64,000 nt of DNA, from contig OZ018416.1 of assembly GCA_963969595.1 (NCBI GenBank), forward strand, positions 11,238,065 through 11,302,064. The letters are read 5' to 3'. The position numbers and the translations under genes were made by a program. The first letter of the stretch is position 1. Every line of letters starts with the position of its first letter. The notes beneath the pieces are model-generated. The model was not told the origin of the DNA. It saw only the letters and a program-made list of their open reading frames with translations, and searched no databases. Positions 47,395 through 59,637 of the stretch are shown here, piece after piece. The stretch comes from Neckera pumila. Taxonomy: Eukaryota > Streptophyta > Bryopsida > Hypnales > Neckeraceae.

Positions 47395-48315
47395 TCATGT
47401 ACGACTCACAAGAGAAATGTAAGATGGGAGGTCCTCAACACACTCTACATCTTCCAGCACCAACTCTCTCGCGAGTTGTTTGCGAGTCGCTCCCAGAACA
47501 GCGTTGAACTCCATATAGGAAGCCCCTTGAGCTAACCACTGTGAATCTAGCATCTGAAATGCTACACAAAACAGCAGGTCAAAGGCATTTTCATCCGCAG
47601 CTAACATGCTAAAAAACGAAGCTGCTGAAGGGGAGCTCGGCTTGGCTGCACGAAGATCGAGCAATTGTATGAGCATGAAGGTGATGTTGAGTCCCGCAAC
47701 TGCAAATGGATACTCCCACTCCGCTCGTAGCCCTTCTGCTTTATGCAAAAGTTTCTGGAACACTACTGGAAATCTGCGCGCAAAAAAGAGAAGATTCTCC
47801 AGTGAGACAAATCCTCCTCCCCTGAAGTCAGTAGCAGGATCGTTGCCTTGCCAGCCCATGTCCTTCCAGTGTGGGGACACAAGTCCCGGCATGACCCTTT
47901 CTGGAAACGACACCTGCCACAGAGCTTTCAGGGCCTCCTGATGCTGTGGTAGCGACCCGTCGAATGGTATGGCTAGCCGTTCCTGAAGTTTCTTCAAGCG
48001 AGCTACCACGAGAGGAGACAGATCAACTTCCGGCTTCTCAGTAACTGGACGGCCAAGTACTGCCATGAATAGGTTACTGCCGACTCGGAAACCACCCGCT
48101 AGCACTACCGTCGAGAACCATTGCGTCCACTGCGCTAGAAGTCTAGCGACATTATATGTCCAAGCTTGATCTGCCCTCTTCGCTGTCTCACGATCGTCAT
48201 GATCATCGTCATCACTACTGTGCTGACCTAGCAGAGGCTCCTTCAAACGTTCGTACTCTCGGTCTCCAACATCTTCATGCTGTATTCTTCTTCGCAAACC
48301 TCCTGTTGAATTCAT
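47395..48315 (-). CDS. ELMO domain-containing protein
   Basis: A single uninterrupted frame of 306 residues. The start is the Met of MNSTGGLRRR at 48315; an in-frame Met 24 codons upstream is possible, but its extension is AT-poor leader-like sequence. An acidic, disordered N-terminus (SSDDDDHDD, about residues 30-40) precedes a small hydrophobic stretch (WFSTVVLAGGF). The ELMO domain follows, with the hallmark WKDMGWQGNDPATDFRGGG, then SLENLLFFARRFP, AEWEYPFAVAGLNITFMLIQ and FCVAFQMLDSQW. The Arg of DFRGGG is the conserved residue implicated in GTPase-activating activity toward Arf-family small GTPases in ELMOD proteins. Plant members affect pollen aperture patterning and meristem or cell-division traits, but this gene's role cannot be read from sequence. 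Length and domain placement are normal and no defect is seen. The absence of introns in a family that usually has them could mean a retrocopy; untranslated introns cannot be excluded. Confidence 0.9.
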   Translation of the reverse strand: MNSTGGLRRRIQHEDVGDREYERLKEPLLGQHSSDDDDHDDRETAKRADQAWTYNVARLLAQWTQWFSTVVLAGGFRVGSNLFMAVLGRPVTEKPEVDLSPLVVARLKKLQERLAIPFDGSLPQHQEALKALWQVSFPERVMPGLVSPHWKDMGWQGNDPATDFRGGGFVSLENLLFFARRFPVVFQKLLHKAEGLRAEWEYPFAVAGLNITFMLIQLLDLRAAKPSSPSAASFFSMLAADENAFDLLFCVAFQMLDSQWLAQGASYMEFNAVLGATRKQLARELVLEDVECVEDLPSYISLVSRT

Positions 48316-49378
48316 CGCCCTTCCTCGTTGAACAACTTGCTTCCCCCTTTTGATAGCAACAAACACAATAATCCACTCTTTCCTCAAAACCCCAAACGAA
48401 TGCGGCCAATAGAGTTATCCCTAAGCCAAGCCCTAATTCAGATTTGGGATATCCCCCCCAAAAAAATGCTTGCAAAAACCTGTTAGGTTCACCCGTACTT
48501 TTCCACTCAAAACCTTCTAAATTCAAGATGAATTGAGGAATGCGCTCACTACAACTACGAACTGAAAATCCCAACGGCAAAGATTAACGCCGTTGCCCTG
48601 CCATCCGACTCAATAGCATAGACCAGAAATTTCATCAATCGCTTCTAACCTGTCCACGAGACGGATCGCAATTTAGATCTGGCACAACAAATATGACGCT
48701 TGGACACCAGGAGATGCTCTTCTTTGCTCTCCACCACACGTACCCCGTCCAATTTGCAACACGACAGAGGTTGGAATACCATCTTCCACTCAATCAACAG
48801 CCTCTAACGCACTCACCACGAATGTCCGTGGACATCTCGTCCTCAACGAAACTCCTCGCTACAAAACAATCACGCTAACATCAGAAATCCACACAATAAA
48901 CTTTGATTCCCGATCGGCTCAACACACTACTGCTGCCAATGTGAACAGCAACATTTCAAACAAATATCTCAAAACTTTCAAAAACCTCTCAATAATCTTT
49001 CAAAAATCTCGCAAAAAAATTATCAACTCACCAGAAATGCAGCCACGCGGGGAATTTTCTGTCCCATTTGCCGTCGGTACCACGCAAATGCACGCGGAAG
49101 CGAGACTTGCTGCTCACTCCTTTGGAACTCAAGACCAGATTGAAACCCTAATGAACATGATGAAGCTCCAAACCCTACTTGGCCTGCATCCACGGGCTTT
49201 CAATACTCCATGCTTGCGCTTTTGAGATTGTTGACATTGCTATTGAGCAACCTCGTAAGTCCCGTTGGAATTCAAATGTAAGTTTACGTCCCGTTTGCAA
49301 CTAATTTATGTGATCCAATTTCAATAAACTTGGCTGGGAATTTGAGCGGCAAGGGAGAACATTAGTAGGTGTACTTTG
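48316..49378. other. Upstream region of the ELMO gene
   Basis: Higher GC than the surrounding repeats up to about 49260, consistent with promoter and leader of the leftward gene. On the minus strand an AACAG/GTTTTTGC possible donor near 48482 hints at a leader intron; not resolved. Confidence 0.4.
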
Positions 49379-50539
49379 TTAACCCCAAAATGCCAAGGAC
49401 TTTTTTAGCATAACATTATTAACCATAGCTGGGGGTCCCTTTGCTCTCCCCAAAATCAGGAGCCCCCCAGCAAGAAAGTCTCTCTACCAACCAATTGCAT
49501 ATTCGAACTCTGACAGCAAAGTGCTGTCTAGCCAATTGAATTGCCAGTATTATAACTGAAGTCTCCCCCCAAGCATCTAGGGAGACATTATGCCTCCACG
49601 CATCTTCTCTAGTTAACAATGTTATGGAACAAGAAATTAACATTTTGATAAGTTGTATCATTTTTTTTTTAATAGTAACGTACAAATTCAAACTAGACAT
49701 GTTAGAGATCACATAGGAAAAGGAAGCATAACACTATCACTTATGGATTAAAAGATTATAATGTTGGATCATGAAGGTGTTAAAACTGCAAAAGTGATTT
49801 GAAGTTATGAGGTTAAAGGGCCTAATATGCACAACCCCAATCAATTTTTGGCTTCTCAAAGTCTACACTACAATTTTATTAAATGAATTTGCAATGTGAT
49901 TTTTTCTCCAAGATCTTAGTGTACTTGAGGCTCATTTCCAATAACCTTCAATACTACAGAAAGTCAAGATTGCAATGGACCCCTTTGCACAAAATCTTGA
50001 ATAGAAAAATCATAATCAATCATTTTCAAAATCAAACTTTTGATGCTAAAATTAGACTTCAAAAAGAATTTCTTACAAATATAAACTATTAAAAATAGCA
50101 ATTTAATTAGGTCTTATTTAACTTCAAAATATTGTCGACATCAAAATTTTGTGCCTCAGGCATTTAGAGATTAAAGGCAATGTCCTTAAAACAAGAATCA
50201 TATAATTCTAATGAAGAATTTATATTTTATAATACATTTGTAATTTTATTTTAGACCTATGGATCTTTGAAGGTTAAAGAAAATATGCTAGATACGGAGT
50301 GTTATTTTAAAGGTTATCTATATTTTTTAGCTTGAAAATTTATTTACAAACAATTTGAATGTCAAATCAACTTAGAAGCCTAACTTACAAAGAATATTAT
50401 TTCTATTTTAAAATTTCCAATTTCGTATAGTAGACTAAAATTATAAAGTTATCAATGTGGCTTATAATGAACAGTACATCTAAATCATGAATATGTTTTA
50501 AATATAAAATCAAGGTCCAACAATTTTAGAATCCAAAGA
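49379..50539. other. AT-rich DNA, possible left part of a TTAA element
   Basis: GTTAACCCCAAAATGCC at 49378 resembles a family left end, but the distance to the right end at 50909 (1.5 kb) exceeds the family length and the interior here does not clearly align. Confidence 0.35.
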
Positions 50540-50909
50540 CTCCATACCTACCCACAAACTAGAATTCCTAATAACTCTCACTTCATTAAACAAAATGGAG
50601 TGATTCAAACTTTTCCACTCTTAAATATTTCTCTAGAACCACTTCCAATTTTTCATTTTTGAAAAAAGTGAATTTTAAAGAAGTTTTTTGAATAGCCCGG
50701 GCTGCCCGCCGAGTAACAAAAACCACATAGCATGCAATAACTTTTTAATTGTGTAGTCAAAAGTCATAAAAATTGTTGGACCTTAAAGCTACTTCTTGGG
50801 CACATGTTTTGTGAAATTTTCAAAGAAAAAAACAAAAAACTCCGTTTGTAGTGAGTTGCCCAAAATCTCTATGTTGCCAAAAAACGGTGTTCTGTCCTTT
50901 AGGGGTTAA
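50540..50909 (+). mobile_element. TTAA-ended element, copy 8, right part
   Basis: Matches the right third of copies 3 and 7: TTAAACAAAATGGAGTGATT, GTGTAGTCAAAAGTCATAAA, CTTAAAGCTACTTCTTGGGC, and the right end CTGTCCTTTAGGGGTTAA. The left part is too diverged to delimit. Confidence 0.7.
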
Positions 50910-52150
50910 ATGTTTTATACAGATTGTGGATCAGTTCTTTGACTTCAAAGGACCTTCATGATCATAGTGACATATGCAATGAATTTATTAATTTTTAATG
51001 TAATTTTGTCAATATTAAAGGCTTGAAAATAATTTTTTTTGTTAAGTTTCTATATTTAATTAATCAATTTTTCATGAAAGTTTTTAGAGAGAAGATTCTT
51101 GGATAGAATTGCTAAAGGTTTGTCTATAATCTATGCTTTCTAAAAGCTAAATGACATACTAAATATTTATAATTTTTTGTAATGGATTTATAAGTGGAAA
51201 AAAAATCTAAATCTAAATATCTTTATAAAAAGTGAAATAATAGAGGCAATTTTTGGGTATTCATTTTTTAAACAACAAAAAAATAATATTTTTTCTGAAT
51301 TGTTATTTTGGGATGAAATTTTATTTATTTATTCATAATTCATGCTAACACCTAAACTTCTTGAAGAAATGAAAGAAGATTCATCTAGTATCATTCCTAA
51401 AGAAACCTCAAAAGAGGCATTGGATGAAAGAAAACCTTAACTTGTTTGCTAATTTTGAAATGGAATCAAGAAATATCATTGATTTGAATAATAAGCTCAA
51501 AACTCTTAGTATCTTGCTACATGTGTAAAATTGAAGATTTTCTTAAAACTTTTTTTAGGTGTCTGAAACCTAATCATTGTTAATTTTTGTACAACTAATG
51601 TTCCTTTTTCAAGGTATTTGACTCCTTCAAACATTTTTTTGTATATTTCCTTGATTTTTCTGTATATTTTCTGATAGTAGACTATCTCAACATTTCCTCA
51701 ATACTTTTTTAACACTAAAATATTGGAAAAAAAAACCATTCTTTTCAACACTTTAGTGCAGGTAGTGTATATACACACCTTGATGTTTTGATTAGATCTT
51801 TATTCAAATCAATATCATTGAATTGTACTTTGTCCCCTCAATTTTTTGTAGTGACTCTAATGCAAAGGTGACACTAATTTGTACCCAAACTATGAATTTC
51901 AAAAAAAAATTTGCATATTAGCATGCAACAAAGAACTTTACACAAATGATAAGGTAGCCATTCCCAACCTTGCACCCAAAATACAAGTACAATAATCTTT
52001 AGGGAGAGGCAATATGCAACATGTACACCAGCATCACATAACTGAAAACAACAATGAAAAAAATGTTTGCCCTCTCATAATTATAGAATACACTTTGAAT
52101 ACAAAATATCATGGCATTTGACTTCCATAGATTGCTAGAATTCCATGAAT
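50910..52150. other. AT-rich intergenic, no gene
   Basis: No supported feature. Confidence 0.45.
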
Positions 52151-52767
52151 TTAACCCTTAAAGCCATGAGGCATGATTTTAGGCCATTTTCCTCTTTTAG
52201 ATAGGCTTTTTCCGGTGCAATATTTGTGGGATTGTAGTGAAATTTTTATGAGAGGTGCATTTCACTACTAACTTGATGCTTAAAAAATTTCAGACCAATC
52301 TAAGCTGCAATTAAAAAGTTTTGCCTCAAGAAGACATTTTTTTGAGTTCTAGGCAATTTTGGGCAGCCATAGTAGATAGGTCTAATTGGACTGAAATTTT
52401 TTATACATACTCTCTACAAGCTTGTTACCATAATCCCCTAAGTGGAAAGGCATATGAGCACAAGTTTTAGATTTACAAGCCTTTGAAATTGGACTATCCT
52501 TGTAGACAAAATATGATCTTTAAGAAGCAAACTTTTAAAAATTCTATTTTAAATTTTTGTGGATTTTTTTTCTACTCACATAGAACAAAGAATGGCATAA
52601 CTTTTGCTCTCAAGCATCAATTGAAATAAAAGTGAAGTCCTAGAAAGCTCATGTGTTTTCTATCTTTATAAAAAAATTCACAAAAATCACAACAAAAATC
52701 AAGATTGTGTGAGCCTCCCCAAAATCCATTTTGTCCCCCAAGGGAACAATGCTCCTTTAGGGGTTAA
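52151..52767 (-). mobile_element. TTAA-ended element, copy 9 (617 bp)
   Basis: The ends are TTAACCCTTAAAGCC and TTAACCCCTAAAGGAGC (minus strand), both with TTAA. The right third matches class I copies, including TTTTGTCCCCCAAGGGAAC just inside the end and CATCAATTGAAATAAAAG. The left two thirds are different and shorter, so this is an internally deleted or recombined form. Confidence 0.8.
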
Positions 52768-52790
52768 TCAAATGATTAGCAATCTATCTA

Positions 52791-53300
52791 TCTATACCTT
52801 AAATTAGTTAGTTTGTTTTGTTTTATTTGTTTGATACACTAAATCTAAGAAATCATAAGCCCCCTGCATTCTTAGTACCATTGGAAAGCTCTTTGCAAAA
52901 AAAAAATGCAAAGGTATTGTTGCAGTGTGAGAAGTTGCGTTCTTATACAAATAGAAAGCTTTATGCACACAGAAGTTCACGGACTTTGTTTGAATTCGTG
53001 GCATTTGGACCTATGGTGTGAAATTTATTGAATTTCAAAGTTTTTAGAAATTAAAAAGCTGAATTCAATTCTCTTTTATTTTGGAAAAACACATCATTTT
53101 TACATTGTATGTCCAAACACCACAAGACACGGTCGTGCATAAAGTTCTCCATTTGTATCAAGAACGCAACTTCTCACCCTGCAACAAAGCCCTTGCATTC
53201 CTTCATGCATAAAAGATATTAAATTTGAAAGTTTTTACAAATTAAAAAAATATTTTTACTTTTATTTTGGCTGTGGCAACAATATAGAGCATACAGTTAG
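52791..53300 (+). mobile_element. Non-autonomous Helitron, second copy
   Basis: The start is A|TCTATACCTTAAAT, the same as the Helitron at 14169 apart from one base. It has a short GTTTGTTTTGTTTTATTTG run in place of the giant microsatellite, then GTACCATTGGAAAGCTCT and ATTTATTGAATTTCAAAG in common with it. The end is GGCTGTGGCAACAATATAG..GTTAG|T, where the expected CTAG has become TTAG. Non-coding; the short frames at 52804-53021 are not genes. Confidence 0.75.
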
Positions 53301-54000
53301 TAATATCAACTGTAAATTATGTACGATATAGTTTGTCTCTTTTTAATAGCACAAGTTTTCATTCATCTATTCTGGCAAAACCCTTATGATATCCATCTTT
53401 GCAATAAAACCTTGGTGTTGTTGCATTGCAACAAACTCCATCCTAGTATTCTATTAAAAAAACGTCTATTAAAAATTTAACAATGATTTTGTTAATTTGA
53501 GAAAAACATTAAAACATTACAAATCCTGAAGGAAACCCCTTTTAGATGAAACAAAGATGTACTTAATCCAACCTCTCCTAGCAAATTGTTGTATGTGAAG
53601 GTCTAATTGAACACTTAGGTGCCAAAATTGAATTTCCACATTAGATTTCCAACATAACATTGTTCACTCCTTCTTCCAGATGGAGGTATGATCCCCCTTA
53701 GATATATGGGGGGAGGACTGAATTAAATTAGATTGGTTGGGCTCAGAATGTGATCCTGTGTATTGTTAGACATGAGAATGTCATTGGGGGCTCCTAAGTT
53801 TGCATAGAGCAAAAGGGACCCTAGAGAAGTTGAATAATGTTAGGAAGGATCCATGTCACCTCAGACCATTCACAAGATGACATGTGGCATTTTTTTACAA
53901 GAATGACTTAATATCTGACCTTGACGGAGGGTATTCCTGGAATCTTTCTAACATAGTAAAATTTAAAATCTCAACATAAACTGGACACCACCCAGCAAGA
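53301..54000. other. Intergenic, no gene
   Basis: No supported feature. Confidence 0.4.
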
Positions 54001-55065
54001 AAGCTCCAGTGAACCCTAAAATCTACAAAGGAAAGAGATACTGGGGCCGGGGCCGTGGGCGACGCAACCAAGGCGGGACGTACATGTGCGCAAATCCCGT
54101 GGAATAAAAGAAAAGAGACCCCCCCAAGTTGCCGAAGGAGCCCTTATCCAAGGCCCCGGCCTCAGACATTTGAAGGAGCCCCATCCAAGGCCAGGTGCTG
54201 ATTTCTCTCTTTTTCCACTTCTAGTATCTAACTTAGTTCTCATTTTCTTGGCGCCCCCCTTCCCCGCCAAGGCCCCAAGCTCTTCCATTTCGGAAATCTT
54301 CGTTTCTGGCTCTCGCTTGCCCCTCCCCTGTCTCTGCTGCTCTCTTTCTTGCTTCCTCCTTTTCTCCCTCATTTGTTCTCATCTTTGTTGATCTCAGGTA
54401 AGCACGACATCTTCCGAAATACACGAACACACAAACTTTTACTCTAAGCTTGACGTAGCTGCTTCACTCTGTTTTCTCTCCCCGTTTGGTTGTCTGGGTT
54501 TGTCTTTCTGGGTTTCTTGTCACTTGTGTCTGACGTCACATGAGCTAGAGATTGAGTGATTTTAGGGGAAGCGAGAGGCGTTGGGGTTTGTTTGAAAAGC
54601 GGGTGTGAGAGATGATGTTGGGGTTTGGATAGTTTTCTGATAGTATTGTACCCTAGCTCGTGGGTTTCTTTCAATTGAAGTACTTTTAACATGAGATTGT
54701 GTTAGGTGTTGGGAGTTTGAGTGTGACGGCGTTGGAGTTTTGTGTGAAGTTTTTTAATGGAGTTGAGCTTGTGAGAGGTGACGTTGGGGTTTTGTTGTTT
54801 CTTGATATTTTTGTAGGTTAGCTTGAGGGTTTGTTCAATTGTGGTATTCTGCTGCGCGATGAGGGCAAGAGCAATGTGCGTTAGGGTTGGGGTTTGGAAG
54901 AGGGGGTGTAGTAAAAGTGGCGACTTTTGGGAAAGGCGTCGATTATTGTCGAGAGAGGGTTTTGAAATGTGTTCTTTAGTTAAAGAGAGACTGTGGCGGG
55001 AGGTTGGATAGAAGAGTTGCGGTGCTGATTGGGGTCCGTCGGCTGTGGTGAAAGACAGACAGATC
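54001..55065 (+). promoter_or_regulatory. Promoter and leader of the zinc-ribbon gene
   Basis: Base composition changes abruptly near 54040 to GC-rich, then to a CT-rich stretch (54180-54390), typical of a plant core promoter and 5' leader. GATCTCAG/GTAAGCACG at 54391-54397 is a strong splice donor, so a leader intron ending shortly before the ATG at 55066 is likely. No TATA box is evident. Confidence 0.5.
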
Positions 55066-58000
55066 ATGGCAGCGAAGGTCATCTTCGTGAACCAGAATGA
55101 CAAGTCGCAATCTTTCAAGGTGAACCTGTTTGGACCGGAAAAGAACCGCGTCAAGGTGGCCAACGTGCTGGCCGTTTTCAAATCCTCGGTGGCCATCATG
55201 GGCGACGGGAGTATGATGGAAGCCGACGAAGATGGGCTGAGTATGGACACCTTTGTTGCGGGCGGCAACTACTCTCTCTCGCTCGTGCCGCAAGGTTTTA
55301 CTTCTTCTTCCCCTGGTTGGTAACTTGTGTCCTGGCTTATGTCATTGTCTTGATTATGCAGCATTTGCAGTAATTTTGGCTTGTTCGGTTACATACAACC
55401 CTTGTCGTTTTCATTAGGGTTTTGCTGTGAGTATCAGTGTGTAGTGAGATGAGACCATGTTGGTCACTTTTGGTCGCTTTTGAAGGTCAGTCACGATTTA
55501 GGGTTTCGGGGTTAGAATGTAGAATCGGGATCCCCTCCTGCAGTTTACACAGACACCCCTAGATGTCTCCTGTTCAAGATGTCTCTACTACGGACATCTT
55601 GCAGGTGAGGTTCTCGATTTTATATCTGCCCTTGTGTTTGCAGAGGCGCCACCGCTAGCGCCACCAACTGAAGAATCACCTGTGATGATGCCACCACTGC
55701 CGAATTGGGGAACAAACCCTGGAGGTGAAGAAGCACTCCCTTGCCTTGAGAATGTGTGTCAGACGTGTTGTCAAGTTTATTGCACATCAAATAGGGGTTC
55801 CGATTCGCAAAGAACGCATTGTTCGCATTATTTGGATGACATATGAAAAAATCCAATGTTTTACTGGTAGATGCTCTAAGGTTGGTGACCCTATTTGCGC
55901 CACAATTCAAAAGCCACCTTATTTGTGTCACTATGCATAAATGTAAATGGTGTACATTTCAAACTTTCAAAAATATTCTCGTAGTACATAGTAACCATAT
56001 AATGGCACAAATAGTGACCTGCCACAAATAGGATCTCCTACCTTAAATTCTAGACGAGTTCTGATGTTGAGGCGGTGTACATTCTCAAACTAATGTATAC
56101 CTATTTCGCAAGATTTTGGAGGTGTCGCAATTAGGTTAACCTGGTATGGGTAGAGTGCTGCTCAGGAGGCACTTCGCGTATGTTCTGGGGAGACAATGTA
56201 CATGAGGTGTACATCTTAGCGGTGGTTGTCTCCTGAGCAGCACTCGTCCGAAATGACTGGGATTGATGGGTTGCGCGTTTACATCTCGGGCCCAGAAGTT
56301 AGCGCCCTTTGTAACCAAGTTTGCAGATGACTTTGCAGAGGTGCGGTCAGTTGCGAACTTGAACATGAGTGCAGCAAAGGAGAAGACCTTTCCCAAGGGA
56401 TTAAAGAGAGATTACCGGGGAATTCCCCTTGTTGTGTCGGATCAAGGAGGTCTAGAAACAGTGGAGCCCTCTTCATCTCACGTTGGTAAGCTCTGCATAT
56501 CATCGAAGTTCATCTTCACGGGGCTCTGTACAAAAAACTGCAAACCCTGTGGTGGACTACAAGTATACTGTAGGTTGGAAAATCATCAAATTTTCTAGGG
56601 TATCTTTAGAATCTGTGAATCTCTTCCAGATATGTAGATCTTGCTGCGGTGAAGAGTCGTTTCGTCGTAATTGGTGTCGCCTGCAGTAGTCGCTTTTCTT
56701 TAATGTAGTTCCTCGATGAGTTTTAAGACTCTGGGTTTAAGATGCTGGGCCACAAACCTGCTGTGGGTTGCTGATCTTCAATTCCTGTAAGATTTCTTTA
56801 GAATTTTTTGATTCTCTTCTAGATATGTAGATTTTGCTGTGGTAAAGAGCAATTTCTTTATATTTTGGATTTCTTCGTAATTGGTGTCATCAACTTCTGA
56901 TTGGTTCGACTCATAGAGGTTCGAGTGTTGCAAGACTGTCTCTGGGTGCTCTCAAAAGTGTTGGTACCGCCTCGATGACATTGAGTTCTGAGTTCAGCCT
57001 GAGTTTAAGCTTCTTTCATTCTTGTGGACAGAAAACATTCAAGGATCTCAACAAATCGTTGCACATCAACCCCACGAAGTTGGTGATCTTGTAGGATTTC
57101 TTCAAGGTGCTTCAGGACAAGGTATTGGTTCATCTTATTTCTTCCCCCCTAAGGATTACGGATTTTATGCTTTTAAAATGATCAATTCTATAGGTATTGT
57201 GAAAGACAGTTCAGATGGGGCCAAATTATATGATCACTAGAGTTATTGAAGATCATTTGTCAAAAGATGAGTAAAATTGGTCTCAAGAAGGGCCCCATAT
57301 GACCTACCGATAGTATTATGAATACCTGGAAGCCAAATTTAGGCCTCTTGGTCCTGTAGTTGTCATTCTTCAATGATCTTCATTTTGGGAAGTGTTTCTG
57401 CGTTCCCGAATTGGCGTGAAACTGTTTTGTTCTGGTTTTCAGGACTGCAATTGTCGAAAGATGATGGAAGTCAACCTCCCGAAGGAGAAAGTGAAGAAGA
57501 CGTTGCTGGAAGCACTCCGTGTATAGACAACGGGAAAGCTTCAAGAGGACATACCAGGTGTGTGAAATGCGGCCATAGCAAAAATCCCTCGGCCAAGCTT
57601 CAATGCGTCCATTGTGGTGCCTACTTGCGTGACCAGACGAAAGCCCGAGTTGCACAACGATGGGCCATGCTCAAGGAAAAAGCTAAGAGAGAGGGCCGTT
57701 TGGGAGACAAGGTACAAGCAGTAATTATAGATAGTCTTTTGTGTAACAGCGTTTAAAGTGCACGTAATAGCCGAGGTGTTGGTTATGATTATTCTTGGCC
57801 ACTATCAGGTACTTTTCATGTTTTTTTGAGCTTTTCGGACATTTCTCAGGCTGGGTCTTCTCTGAAAACATCGTGACTTTTGCAGGCATGGCAAAGGAGA
57901 AAGAAATACGCATTTGACAAGCTGACAGATCTTACACTGCTTGATCTGGAAAACACGTACTTTGCATTGTTCATGTCCCGTCGCAATCGGGAAGGGGATA

Positions 58001-58170
58001 AGTTTTCATATGATGGATGGTACTCAGACGGTGCTGGCAAGGAGTTTGTGACGACTGGAGATGTTGAGGCTATCTGGAAGAGCTTTGTGAAAAAGCATCA
58101 CAAGCGAAAGTTGATTCCTGCGTCTGAGTTCGATGGGGTGGTCGGACAGCTTGAGGCAGGTCCGGGGTAG
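55066..58170 (+). CDS. Zinc-ribbon protein of unknown function
   Basis: Six exons are inferred: 55066-55294, 55644-55724, 56327-56485, 57032-57106, 57443-57711 and 57886-58170. All introns are GT-AG. The first four are phase 1 and the last phase 0, and the parts sum to 365 residues with no stop, strong support for the model (the exon 3 start is least certain). Residues 1-76 form a compact region (AAKVIFVNQNDKSQSFKVN ... NYSLSLVPQ) of alternating strands, possibly a small beta-grasp-like fold. A Pro-rich linker (APPLAPPTEESP, MMPPLP) follows. Near residues 210-235 is a zinc ribbon RCVKCGHSKNPSAKLQCVHC (C-X2-C-X11-C-X2-C, similar in spacing to RanBP2-type fingers). A basic helix (KARVAQRWAMLKEKAKREG) and a C-terminal domain with WQRRKKYAFDKLTDLTLLDL, FALFMSRRNREGD and IWKSFVKKHHKRK come last. 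I do not recognise the family; the basic C-terminus and zinc ribbon suggest nucleic-acid or protein binding, which is inference only. Confidence 0.8.
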
Positions 58171-59076
58171 TGAGAGCTCTTTCTGTCCTTTTTTTACCTC
58201 ATTGTGCAGAGTGGAGGTCTTTTTCTAGTCTTGAGCAAGCCTCTTTCGAAGGAACGAATTTTTAACTCAGCCTTCGGCAGTAAATATCTGTTGACGAAAT
58301 GGCGTTAGCACTGGCTTGGAGGTGTGCTAACTCTTTTCTGCACATCGAGGATAGATCCGGTCATTGGGCTTACCCATGTCTGACCACTCCAAGGGGACTG
58401 TTGAAGCATAAGCTTTCTAGTTCTGGCATCAGGGGCGCCCACTGATGGGATGCTCATTGTGCTCTTTCATATCAAAGAGTGCGCTTTGTGGTCTTTGCTT
58501 ACTGCTTGAAGACTTTCAGGGTATGTATCAGATTTGGTCGCCTGTAGATTTTTTTCCCCTTCAAATTGTACGGTTGTACCGTCACATTTGTGTAATTAGT
58601 TGAACTTATGTTCATTATTTGTGGAATTTGCAGTTTGTATGTGATCAGGTCATTTCTCCATATCTGCTTTCATCAATGATTTTCTTTTAACCCAGTGTAC
58701 GGTGGCATTTGTGGGAGCAATATTTTGTTGTGGAAGGGCAGCTTCTTATTGTGTTGTGGAATGGTAGTTGTTCCATGGCACAAAACCATACTACAGTAAG
58801 CAACTTATTTGGAGCCCTATGTTACAACTGAACCGAAACAACTTGGATGAAATTTGCTTTGGATTTGCACCATTGGTCAACTAATTTTTGGCCCGTCTGT
58901 CAGAACCTTGGTGCAGTATATGAGATTTGTGGTTTTCCTAGCAGGCTAGGAATATATGAGATAGTTCCACTGTAATTCTCTTGCTGAATGTATCATGTCT
59001 TGAAATCTGCTGCCTCGATGAGTCACAAATGATGAGTCACCTGGATGATTGGGTGACATGATAGTCATAGCTTACA
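58171..59076. other. 3' flank of the zinc-ribbon gene
   Basis: Presumed 3' untranslated sequence in the first few hundred bases, then intergenic DNA. No other gene is supported. Confidence 0.45.
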
Positions 59077-59637
59077 CTAGTGTGCCCTGTGCCGTTGCCA
59101 CAGTCAAAATAAAGTGCCCTCTACGGTTGCAATAGCCAAAATAAAATTAGAAGTGATTTTCTAAATTTTAAACCAAAAAAAACTTCAAAATTCAATAACT
59201 TTAGCACCATGGGTCCAAATGCCACGAAACCAAGTCCGTGCACCGTTAGTGTTCTTTGTGTTGTTGTTGCCACAGCCAAAATCATAGTAAAAGTAATTTT
59301 CTAATTTTTTAATTCATAATAAAAACTTTGAAATTCAATATCTTTCACATTGTCATTCCAAGTGCCACAAAACAAAACCCGTCCACCCCTCCTTGCCAAG
59401 AGCTTTTCAACGGTACCAAAATCAAAGTAAAAGTAATTTTCTAATTTTTTAATCCATAAATACTTCAAAATTCAATAACTTCTGCACTGTAGCTCCAAAC
59501 GCCACAAAACCAAGCCCGTGTATCCTTCCTCGTTGAGGGATTTCCGATGATACTACACATGCGGCCGGGGGACGTACGGTCCATGAGATCTCTATGTAAC
59601 AAACAAAACAAAACAAAACAAACAACCAAACTTATGA
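59077..59637 (-). mobile_element. Non-autonomous Helitron, third copy
   Basis: Read on the minus strand it starts A|TCATAAGTTTGG, passes a short (GTTTT)3 run and ends GGGCACACTAG|T, with GTGGCAACGGCAC just before the end. The body consists of about three imperfect tandem units, each with GTTGCCACAGCCAAAAT..TAATTTTCTAATTTTTTAA..AAATTCAATA (plus strand). The unit number differs between the three copies in this window. The 5' start is less certain than the 3' end. Confidence 0.78.

Noticed and set aside
54016..54391. Overlapping frames rich in Arg/Glu or Pro/Leu
   Set aside because: They result from the purine/pyrimidine-biased 5' leader of the zinc-ribbon gene.
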